The position numbers and the translations under genes were made by a program. 20,953 nucleotides of DNA from a bacterium (GTDB lineage Bacteria > Chloroflexota > Dormibacteria > UBA8260 > Bog-877): NCBI GenBank assembly GCA_021802115.1, contig JAKABA010000051.1:1-20953 (forward strand). The letters run 5' to 3'. The first letter of the stretch is position 1; each line of letters begins with the position of its first letter. The notes under the pieces were generated by a model that saw only the letters and a program-made list of their open reading frames with translations, ran no database searches and was not told the DNA's origin. Below are positions 7,682 through 15,023 of the stretch, piece by piece.

Positions 7682-8356
7682 ATGGCGTCGGTCAGCGAGA
7701 TAGGGATGGACGAAGCCGAGCTGGCTGCGGTGTCGACCCGCCTGGAGAGGGCGGGCGCTGCTGCGGCCATCCGCTGGGCCGTGGATCGGTTCGGCTCGGG
7801 TGTCGCCTTGGCCTGCTCCTTCCAGGACTGCGTCATCGTGGACCTGGCGGCCAAGGTTGATCCAGGGCTCGAGGTGGTCTTCCTCGACACCGGGTTCCAT
7901 TTCCCGGAGACGCTGAAGTTCGTCGAGGTGGTCCGGGACCGCTACCAGCTCAACCTGACTGTGACCCACCCGGACGCTTCCGCGGAACCCTGGCCGTGCG
8001 GCACCTCGGAGTGCTGCCAGCGGCGCAAGGTGGAGCCCCTCTTCCATGCCCTCCAGGGCAAGTCCGCATGGCTCACTGGGCTCAAGCGCAGCGACGCATA
8101 CACGCGGTCCAACACGCCGGTGGTGGCCTGGGAAGCTGGCCGCCAGATGTTCAAGGTGAATCCGCTCGCGGCCTGGAGCGACGACGACATCGCGGGCTAC
8201 ATCTCGGCCCACGACCTGCCGGTCCACCCGCTCCTCGCCCAGGGCTACCTCTCGATCGGCTGCGCTCCCACCACGCGCGCCGTCAAACCCGGCGAGGATC
8301 CCAGGGCCGGGCGCTGGGCCGACAGCGACAAGACCGAGTGCGGTCTCCATAGTTGA
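7682..8356 (+). CDS. cysH: Phosphoadenylyl/adenylyl-sulfate reductase (APS-reductase type) with a variant Fe-S site
   Basis: A 224-residue thiol-dependent reductase that converts APS (or PAPS) to sulfite with thioredoxin. The substrate-binding SFQD (46-49), LDTGFHFPET (69-77) and TGLKRSDAYTR (132-142) blocks are present, as is the catalytic Cys220 in KTECGLH. Assimilatory APS reductases bind a [4Fe-4S] cluster through CC plus CxxC. Here Cys111-Cys112 and Cys194 are present, but the fourth position is Thr197 (codon ACC, 8270-8272), giving GCAPTTR instead of the usual GCxPCTR. Cluster-free PAPS reductases read GDTHTTR in this loop, so the site looks intermediate. I chose ATG 7682, five bases after AGGAGG; an in-frame GTG at 7676 overlaps that site. 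An IS remnant begins within about 45 bases of the stop. Confidence 0.92.
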   Translation: MASVSEIGMDEAELAAVSTRLERAGAAAAIRWAVDRFGSGVALACSFQDCVIVDLAAKVDPGLEVVFLDTGFHFPETLKFVEVVRDRYQLNLTVTHPDASAEPWPCGTSECCQRRKVEPLFHALQGKSAWLTGLKRSDAYTRSNTPVVAWEAGRQMFKVNPLAAWSDDDIAGYISAHDLPVHPLLAQGYLSIGCAPTTRAVKPGEDPRAGRWADSDKTECGLHS

Positions 8357-8399
8357 AATTGGCCGATTTCAAGGGGACTTTTCGACTTTCACATGGTAC

Positions 8400-9035
8400 T
8401 CAAGCGACCTCAGCTAGAAGGTCGAGCAGCGTGCTGGAACTTTTGCGGCTGAGCCGACGGTTAGGGGAGCCGTCAAAAACAGTCCGAGGCCCGACCTCTC
8501 GCCCACAGGAAGCCACAGGGTCTTGGAAGGACGAAGTGCGCTTGGTGGGGGACAAGGGGCGCCCAGGCCCGAGGGACTTCCGGCTGGGAGTGGCCCCGAA
8601 CCAATCCCAGACGGAGACTGACATCCAACGGGCCCGGGCCACGACTCGTCCCGGACCAGTTCCGACCCAGGGCTGAGGATCCCCGGTGCCCAGAAGCTGC
8701 TTGGTATTGCGGAAGGGGTCCTCGATGGCCCAGCGATCCGCGTAGGCTATCGCCACTTGGACCGGATGAGCGGTGGTGTCAGGGGTCACGAAGTAGTCGT
8801 CACCCTCAAGCCCTCGGGGGTTGCCAACGATCGGGAGCAGCACCGTGCGGTCGGTGCAGGCCAGGTACCGGAGCCCTTCACGGGCCCATAGGTCCCGCTC
8901 CACGGCTCGCCCGCGGATCGAGATCGTCGCCAGGGTCCACCCATCAATCGACTTGGCCGACTCCGCCGGCGAGGCCAAGCGTCGGCCCTTCTTGCGAGCG
9001 CGGCCGCGCGTCCCGGTGCGTGGTGAAGAGGGCTC
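8400..9035 (-). pseudogene. C-terminal remnant of a DDE-type transposase (DDE_5-like)
   Basis: The minus strand from about 9035 down to the stop at 8400 encodes the C-terminal part of a DDE-superfamily transposase. A GTRGRARKKGRR basic motif is followed by conserved blocks including DYFVTPD, then YADRWAIEDPFRNTKQLLG, which carries the last catalytic acidic residue (E of WAIE). The family-like C-terminal tail is TLLDLLAEV. The first two catalytic aspartates and the whole N-terminal half are missing; an in-frame TAG lies at 9036-9038. The protein end appears intact, so the lost end is the 5' side. I assign the superfamily by the RW-IE-FR-KQ-LG pattern; the exact IS family is uncertain. It lies just behind cysH on the opposite strand. 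Confidence 0.75.
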
Positions 9036-9151
9036 CTACACAGCGGCATTCCGACGCATTCGGGACACCACGGTGGTGCGCGGCAAGGAGCAGCTGATCA
9101 AGGGTGCGTAGGCGCCTTAGGTCACCACACGGAAGTCTCCTTCTGGTGCTG

Positions 9152-9628
9152 GCGGCCGACATCGCGTACATCCCCTTCCGGAAGGGGGTCTTCTACCTCA
9201 TCGCCATCCAGGACTGGTACTCCCGCAAGATCCTCTCCTGGCGGCTGTCGCCCACGCTCGACCTCTCCTTCTGCCTGGGGGCCCTGCGCGTGGCCCTGGC
9301 GACCTACGGCAGCCCCCAGCTCTTCAACACCGACCAGGGGTCACACTTCACCGCCTCCAGATGGGTGGACATGTTGAAGGCCCACGGCGTCACCATTTCC
9401 ATGGATGGCAAGGGCCGGACCATCGACGACGTGTTCATCGAACGCTTCTGGCGATCGCTCAAATACGAGTACGTCTTCCTTCACCCAGTGGAGGACGGAG
9501 TCGAGCTGAAGGCTGGTCTGAAGACCTACATCACCTGGTACAACCAGAGCCGGCCCCACTCGGCTCTGGACGACCTCACCCCCGACGCCGTCTACGCAGG
9601 AGGGAGCATGTCAAACTGTGCGTCCTGA
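9152..9628 (+). pseudogene. IS3-family transposase OrfB, integrase-core remnant
   Basis: About 158 residues of the rve integrase core of an IS3-family OrfB. The catalytic triad is visible: Asp in ADIAYIP, Asp in FNTDQGSHF, and Glu in VFIERFWRSLKYE. The typical tail TWYNQSRPHSALDDLTPDAVYAGG follows. Full OrfB is about 270-300 residues and is preceded by OrfA; here everything before the first catalytic Asp is gone and the sequence upstream (about 9040-9150) has no family resemblance. The element is therefore truncated at its 5' side and immobile by itself. The reading frame is still open to its stop, suggesting a fairly recent truncation or strong chance conservation. It abuts the DDE_5-like remnant. 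Confidence 0.88.
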
Positions 9629-9723
9629 CAAGCTCACCCGGGGATGTCCACGTTGTCCACCTTATCCAACCCCTTCCCCGGGCCCCATCCCTGCTACGAC
9701 TACGACTTATCCACCGAGCTTAG

Positions 9724-10582
9724 TCCAGCCCTGTACCTGTCCAGCCCCATAGGGCCACTTCAGTGCTCCATTCCCGGCTGCGGGGTGGAGCGGCCTTCAC
9801 TGCCGAAGGCACCGCTGGGTTCCTGGCCGAGACCTCCTCCAGGGTCCGTCATGCAGAAGCGACCGGTGGGCTGACCCCGCGGGCGGACCACGGCTTCTAC
9901 TCCGAAGCTGTGCTCACCGCGTGCCGTCGAGCCAGGGTTCGCTTCTGGGTCACCGCACGCCTGGACAAAACGGTCCAGCGAGCGATTGCGGCCATTCCCG
10001 AAGCAACGTCGGTGCCGATCCCGTATTGGTCGAGCTCGGGCACCTTCGGTGAGGACGAGCAGGGGCAGCCCATCTCCGGTGCCGATGTGGCCGAGGTTCC
10101 CTACACCGCCTTCGGCAAAAAGGGGTGCGGGTGCTCCTGATCGTGCGCCGAGTACGGCCCACTCCGGGGGCCAATTGACGCTCTTCACCGAGTTCAGCTA
10201 CCACGCCCTCGTTACGGACCAGGAGGGCACGACTTTGGAGCTGGAGCCGAACCACCGCCGCCACGCCGAGGCGGAGGCTGTCATCCGCGATCTCAAGGAA
10301 GGCGCGCAATTGCCCCAAATGCCTTCTGGCCAATCCGCCGCCAACGCTGCCCGGCTGGCCTCTCCAACCATGGCCCACAATCTGGCCCGTTGGGGGGTGG
10401 GCATCAGTCGGCCCGAGCAACCGCTAGCCCGTACCACCACTGGTCGCCTGCGCCTCTGCCTGTTCTCCGTTCCCGGGCGACGCACCCGCTCGGCTCGTCA
10501 CCAGACCCTTCATCTGCCCCAGCGCTGGCCCTCGCAGCAGCTGTTTGTCCACGCCTTCAGCAAGATCCGCGCCGCCACCTGA
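9724..10582 (+). pseudogene. IS1380-family transposase remnant with two frameshifts
   Basis: The C-terminal two-thirds of an IS1380-family transposase. The first part, in the frame open from 9724, reads VLHSRLRGG...TPRADHGFYSEAV (a catalytic Asp) and continues to ADVAEVPYTAFGK. The second part in another frame reads GQLTLFTEFSYHALVTD, then HRRHAEAEAVIRDLKEG (catalytic Glu), MAHNLARW and LHLPQRWPSQQLF to the stop at 10582. The connecting VRVLLIVRRVRPTPG lies in the third frame. So there is one indel at the A5G4 run 10117-10125 and a second near 10161-10172. The N-terminal region is missing. It is dead as a gene. The conserved C-terminus suggests that the downstream end of the element is near 10600. 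Confidence 0.85.
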
Positions 10583-10929
10583 CCGCCCGCCCCACACACG
10601 CCCATCGCAGATTTCCAACTGACGTCAGCATGCCGGGAACACCAATGTTGTCCCCGTTTCAGGCAGTTCCGGGGACATGACAACTGCCACACCTCAGTCA
10701 TGACCACACAGCGACTGTCCGGCCAGCCCGTCCCCCGCATTCGACGGCTCACCAGCCCCCCGCGCCACTCCGCTGCACCCGGTCAATGGATTGAGAATAA
10801 CGGGCTAATGTCCACACTCAGTCGACGCCCCGCTCGCCCTTTCCTCGGCGCCTCGCTCACACTACTGCCACCACGTCTCATGCTCTGTCGTCGTTCGCGT
10901 GCTCGAACCAAACCCCCAATATGACGGCA
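10583..10929. other. Intergenic region between the IS1380 remnant and the racemase gene
   Basis: I see no gene in these 347 bases. The stretch contains the inverted repeat TGTCCCCG (10649-10656) / CGGGGACA (10670-10677) with a 13-base loop, perhaps the relic of an IS end or a terminator. Base composition begins to shift to lower GC toward the racemase gene. Confidence 0.45.
10893..10908 (-). terminator. Weak hairpin downstream of the racemase gene
   Basis: GTTCG and CGAAC form a 5-bp stem around a 6-base loop, 21 bases past the racemase stop on its strand. It is short and lacks a T-tract; it is the only nearby hairpin I see that could end the minus-strand operon. Confidence 0.25.
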
Positions 10930-12039
10930 TCACCCGCGACGCACCACAACCCTCGTCGCGTGTAGCTTCTGCAGCGACTCCTCATTGACTTCTACACCAA
11001 TCCCTGGCCTCTGTGGCACCGCGATAGAGGACCCAACCAACTCGAAGGCTTTCGTAATGTCTTCCTCATAGTACCGATCCGTTGCCGAAATATCGTTAGG
11101 CAACAAAAAGTTCGGCAGTGACGCGAGAGCCAGGTTCCCAGCGCGGCCAACGCCGGTCTCCAACATCCCACCGCACCACACTGGCACTCCCCAAGCGGCA
11201 CAAACATCGTGAATCCGGAGAGCCTCCAACAACCCACCAACCCGACCAGGCTTAATGTTGACGACACTGCATGCGCCAGCCTTGAGCGCTCGAACCGCGT
11301 CGGCTGCTGACTCGATTGACTCGTCAAGGCAAACAGGTGTGGTTGACCGCGAGGCTAAGGCGGCATGCGCCTCCAGATCCTCTGCCGGGAACGGTTGCTC
11401 GATGAGGAGTAGCTCATACTCATCTAGGCACGTAAGGTGCCGGATATCGGATCGACAGTAAGCGGTATTGGCATCGACTTGCAGAAGAAGCTCAGAGCCA
11501 AACCGATCTCGCACAGCTCTCACAACATCTAGGTCCCAACCGGGCTCGACTTTGAGCTTAATCCGCTGGTATCCCACGCTCACATAGGACTCGACTAGGT
11601 CTAAAAGCTCGCCAAGGCTGTCCTGAATACCGACCGATACCCCCACTAAAACGTCGGAGCGAACACCCCCCAAATAGCATCCCAGTGACAACTTGGCAGC
11701 TCGTGTCTGCATATCAAGGACGGCTGCCTCAACGGCGGCCTTGGCCATACGATACCCTTTGACACGTGCTAGTGTCGGGCCCACCGCTGCGCCGGTTAAA
11801 CTCTCTGCACCAAACAAGAGCGGGACCATGAACCGCTGTATCACCAGCTCTGACGCATCTACGAACTCACTGGAGTAACTAGGACTTGGCTCGGCCACAC
11901 ATTCACCCCATCCCTCCGCGTCGGGGCTGATCACATGAACCAGTAGGGCGTCACGTACAGTGTCGGTGCCGTAGGAAGTCCTAAAGGGCCTCTTCAACGG
12001 CAGCCGCAATCTAACCAGTTCGACCGCCTCTAGCCTCAC
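10930..12039 (-). CDS. N-acylamino-acid / N-succinylamino-acid racemase (NSAR/OSBS subgroup, enolase superfamily)
   Basis: A 369-residue enolase-superfamily protein that aligns, as I recall it, almost gap-free with the Amycolatopsis N-acylamino-acid racemase. It interconverts N-acyl-L- and N-acyl-D-amino acids by 1,1-proton transfer; some homologues also make o-succinylbenzoate for menaquinone. The catalytic lysines are Lys163 (RIKLK) and Lys263 (VNIKPGR); the metal ligands are Asp189 (QVDAN), Glu214 (IEQP) and Asp239 (CLDES), numbered as in the Amycolatopsis enzyme. Tyr323 (DRYYEED) occupies the position of Phe323 there. The GTG start is supported by GGAGGG upstream and by alignment to the usual MKL/MRL N-terminus. 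It is last in the minus-strand cluster, 215 bases after the GNAT gene. No other men genes are nearby, which favours the racemase role (inference). Confidence 0.9.
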   Translation of the reverse strand: MRLEAVELVRLRLPLKRPFRTSYGTDTVRDALLVHVISPDAEGWGECVAEPSPSYSSEFVDASELVIQRFMVPLLFGAESLTGAAVGPTLARVKGYRMAKAAVEAAVLDMQTRAAKLSLGCYLGGVRSDVLVGVSVGIQDSLGELLDLVESYVSVGYQRIKLKVEPGWDLDVVRAVRDRFGSELLLQVDANTAYCRSDIRHLTCLDEYELLLIEQPFPAEDLEAHAALASRSTTPVCLDESIESAADAVRALKAGACSVVNIKPGRVGGLLEALRIHDVCAAWGVPVWCGGMLETGVGRAGNLALASLPNFLLPNDISATDRYYEEDITKAFELVGSSIAVPQRPGIGVEVNEESLQKLHATRVVVRRG

Positions 12040-12254
12040 CTGATACCCTCCGCAATACCATCACGGGCCGCAGTCCAAACACCCGTCGACCCAATGGTCG
12101 CGTTACTGCGAGCCTGTTGTCTGGTGCCGCTGCGGTGCCCAACTCAGGCATCGCCCCATCCCGCCGCTCGTGCGCCTCACGTCGCCATCGCTGCGACCCG
12201 CAACTTCGCTCCCCAATGAATCCACTACCAGACGAAACGCCTTTCCATCCGACT

Positions 12255-13127
12255 CTACGGATACCTACTTGAGCCTGAATGCCTTCCTAGTCGGTAATTG
12301 CCCCCATCAAACCCCTCGAGCACTAGGCCAGCCGCAAACACAGAGGTTAGTACTGCTCGCAACTCGCAACGCCATGCTGTGGCACGCGGATCCCGGCGGC
12401 GGCGGATCTCCCCGTAATCTCTGGGAATAGCTATCAGCGCTCCCGGTTCTAGCGACTTGTCCGTCCGGCGTGGCCAGCCAGTGGCGTCAACCTCCAAGAG
12501 GGCACCCGCTTTACGAACCAAGGCCGGACCGGAAGGCTTCGGCGGCAGCGGTCGATCCAGACGCCAAGATAACTCAACCCGATCGCTATCGTCCCCGCGA
12601 TTAATGCTGTCCTTCATCTCACCGTAAAAGTCTGGCAGAAAGCGCGTCGCCACACCGCCCAGTCTCGATATGTTCAACCGCGCATTAGGCATCAGGAGCG
12701 GATCAAAAGTCCACCGCATCAATCGGACACCGTGCATGAGGCACGAAGCGCGCTGAGCAAGTTTAAGCGCGACGCCTACCCCTGCTCCTCGATGAGTGGG
12801 AACTACTCCTACCAAGTGCGAGTGAAAGTGTACCTCATCAGCCCAAGAGAGGAAACCCGCGGCCACGCCAACGTCTAACCGAGCTCCATTCGCCAATCCT
12901 CGCGCCAGAAGCACCGTCCCGCTCGGGTGGGCAAGCGCACGGGTCAGGTCCAAGGGCAGTATCCCTTGCCCTCCCCAAGTCGCTTCACAGACAGCTCCAA
13001 CTCTGGCGGCCCCGTCTAAATCATGAACGAACTCGATCAAGACGCTAGCATCCGCCGCGGACCGAGCCGCCTCCGACGCTGCCACGTCAGTGCTGTCACT
13101 AGACCGTACCGACGGAGAACCTCTCAT
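12255..13127 (-). CDS. GNAT superfamily N-acyltransferase (COG3375-like)
   Basis: A 290-residue predicted acetyltransferase of the COG3375 type. After a variable N-terminus (1-30), the GNAT core carries HSHLVGVVPTHRGAGVGVALK (102-122), the CoA-binding motif A with RGAGVG. Then come the family-specific WTFDPLLMPNARLNISRLGG (139-158) and YGEMKDSINRGDDSDR (168-183). The C-terminal part ends near the usual family length. Relatives beside N-succinylamino-acid racemases are known to transfer succinyl from succinyl-CoA to amino acids; that role is inferred here from context. The ATG overlaps the stop codon of the deacylase gene by four bases (ATGA), so the two are translationally coupled. The acyl donor and stereochemical preference cannot be read from the sequence. 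Confidence 0.85.
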   Translation of the reverse strand: MRGSPSVRSSDSTDVAASEAARSAADASVLIEFVHDLDGAARVGAVCEATWGGQGILPLDLTRALAHPSGTVLLARGLANGARLDVGVAAGFLSWADEVHFHSHLVGVVPTHRGAGVGVALKLAQRASCLMHGVRLMRWTFDPLLMPNARLNISRLGGVATRFLPDFYGEMKDSINRGDDSDRVELSWRLDRPLPPKPSGPALVRKAGALLEVDATGWPRRTDKSLEPGALIAIPRDYGEIRRRRDPRATAWRCELRAVLTSVFAAGLVLEGFDGGNYRLGRHSGSSRYP

Positions 13128-14758
13128 GGTGTCAATCGCTCACCCTCCCGGCGGCCCATCCACTCCCCAGCAACCACGACTGGACGCCCCTTCATCAGCA
13201 CGGCCAGGATTCCCGTTGGCGACCGAACTGGTTCAGCGTAGGTAGCTTCATCCTGAATCTCGTCGGCCGAAAACACGACGAGATCCCCTATGTAGCCCTC
13301 AGCTATCTGGCCTCGCCCCTTAAGGCCAAACGTACGAGCTGGCAAGGAAGTCATCTTCGCAATAGCCTGCGGTAAAGTCAGGACATTGCGATCCCGCACG
13401 TATCTCCCGAGCACCCGAGGAAACGTCCCGTACAAGCGGGGATGCGGCTTACCGCCAACACCTGGCGGAAGCCCGTCCGACCCGATCATCGTCGCCGGGT
13501 CATGCATCACCGTCTCGACATCCTCTTCGCTCATGTCGAAAATGATCATAGATGCGCGGAGCTGCTCTTCTAGGAGTACCCGAATGAGCGCATCGAAAGG
13601 CCCGCTCTGGAGCGCCCTGCCCGCCTGCCACAAGGTTAAGCCCTCGTAGCGATGATCGGCGGTACTTGCGATCAGAATGCCGTCCCAACCCGCTCCGGAC
13701 ACTATGTTCTCCCACGCGGGCGTAGGCCCACTACCAATCTCAGACCGTAGGCGCCGCAGCACGCCGGGATCGGAAAGTCGGCCCATTACGGTGGCATCGT
13801 CGCCCACTAGGCACCAGGGCGGCAAACAGGCTGCCAACATGGTAGAGGCGGCGTCATAGGGGTATACATCCTGGGTGACTTTGACACCCCGGGTCCGGGC
13901 GTCTGCCAAGAGTGAGACAGCAGCTCCGACCCGACCCCAGTTATCTCGCCCAGCCGCCTTGAGATGCGAGATCTGGACGCGGCAGCCAGCGCTCTCACCC
14001 ACGGCCACGGCCTCCATGACGCTATCACAAAGTCTTCCGCCCTCATCTCTCATGTGGGTCGCGTATATCCGGTCTGGGCCTAGGAGTTGAGCAAGCCCTA
14101 TCAACTCACTTTTGCCTGCGAACATGCCAGGTGGATAGATCAGACCGCTGGACAGCCCGAACGCCCCGGCGCTGAGGGCGTCATCTATGAGGCGCCGCAT
14201 TTGTGTCATCTCGGCTTCCTCGGGCAACCCATTGCGAAGGCCGAGGACCGATGCGCGTAACGTATTGTGCCCGATGAGCGGAACATAGTTAGTGACATAT
14301 CCGGCAATGTCCAGCGCCCTGAACAGTTCCTCCGCGCCGACCCACTCTATTGCCATTGGCGGAAACAAGCGATTCAAAAGATTGCTGACCGTCTGTGCAT
14401 GCGTTGGCAGGACCGGCCCAAGGCTGAATCCGCAGTTGCCAACAACCTCCGTGGTCACACCTTGCATCACCTTTGAGGTATCGGCGCGAGGCAATAGGGG
14501 GGCATTGTCCGCGTGAGAATGGGTGTCAATGAAGCCTGGAGCGACCACATATCCGTCCACCCTCACCTGCGTCGCCTCGGAGCTTCTAAGGCTTCCGGGC
14601 GGACCCACCGATGCAATCCTTCCAGAGTGAAGAAGAATATCCGCTGCTCTCAATGGCGCGTCGGAACCATCTGCTATCAGTCCACCCGAGAGCAGGAGTG
14701 ATCCAGCGCTCTCTGCTAGATCACGCAGGCGGCATAAGTCGGTGGTCCCTAGTCTCAA
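13124..14758 (-). CDS. N-acyl-D-amino-acid deacylase (D-aminoacylase, amidohydrolase superfamily)
   Basis: A 544-residue metal-dependent amidohydrolase that removes the acyl group from N-acyl-D-amino acids. The N-terminal beta-sandwich (LLLSGGLIADGSDAPL, 21-36) precedes the TIM barrel with its metal ligands: His80 and His82 (DTHSHAD), Cys109 (GNCGFS, the hallmark of D-aminoacylases), His235 (ATHMRDEG), His265 (QISHLK) and Asp428 (IGSDGLP). KPHPRLYGTFPRVLGRYVR (437-455) and the C-terminal GYIGDLVVFSADEI are also typical. No signal peptide is visible, so it is probably cytoplasmic. The frame is open up to 14929, but similarity begins near residue 20. I therefore chose the TTG at 14758, four bases after AGGAG; the exact start is uncertain. 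It follows the solute-binding gene by 265 bases and overlaps the GNAT gene. Confidence 0.92.
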   Translation of the reverse strand: MRLGTTDLCRLRDLAESAGSLLLSGGLIADGSDAPLRAADILLHSGRIASVGPPGSLRSSEATQVRVDGYVVAPGFIDTHSHADNAPLLPRADTSKVMQGVTTEVVGNCGFSLGPVLPTHAQTVSNLLNRLFPPMAIEWVGAEELFRALDIAGYVTNYVPLIGHNTLRASVLGLRNGLPEEAEMTQMRRLIDDALSAGAFGLSSGLIYPPGMFAGKSELIGLAQLLGPDRIYATHMRDEGGRLCDSVMEAVAVGESAGCRVQISHLKAAGRDNWGRVGAAVSLLADARTRGVKVTQDVYPYDAASTMLAACLPPWCLVGDDATVMGRLSDPGVLRRLRSEIGSGPTPAWENIVSGAGWDGILIASTADHRYEGLTLWQAGRALQSGPFDALIRVLLEEQLRASMIIFDMSEEDVETVMHDPATMIGSDGLPPGVGGKPHPRLYGTFPRVLGRYVRDRNVLTLPQAIAKMTSLPARTFGLKGRGQIAEGYIGDLVVFSADEIQDEATYAEPVRSPTGILAVLMKGRPVVVAGEWMGRREGERLTP

Positions 14759-15023
14759 GGTACTCCTGTTAACACCACATGTCTCCTGCGGCGCACCGAT
14801 CTGTTCCTCGAAAAGGACCCCCCACGAGGCACCCGTGTGCGGGGGACCGCCGTCGACCTTTGAAGGCGTCGAACCCTCCCTCTTCAGTAGGAACGAGAAA
14901 CCTCTCCACTGCGCTGCTGGGAGTAGCAAGAAGTCATTCGGCCCATCCGTGGCGCCTTTCTCTCCGAAACGGTATGCGCCTCGAGAGCTTCAACAGCCAG
15001 AATCACTTCTACCCACCGCGCCG

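Noticed and set aside
8361..8372. A 12-base sequence after cysH that matches (inverted) the IS21 terminal repeat at 19169-19180
   Set aside because: Matches of 12 bases are expected by chance several times within 21 kb when both strands are compared, and the surrounding bases do not extend it.
10930..12039. Annotation as o-succinylbenzoate synthase (menC)
   Set aside because: Sequence alone cannot separate OSBS from NSAR in this subgroup, but no menaquinone genes are nearby while N-acyl-amino-acid genes are; the racemase role is preferred, with OSBS activity possible.
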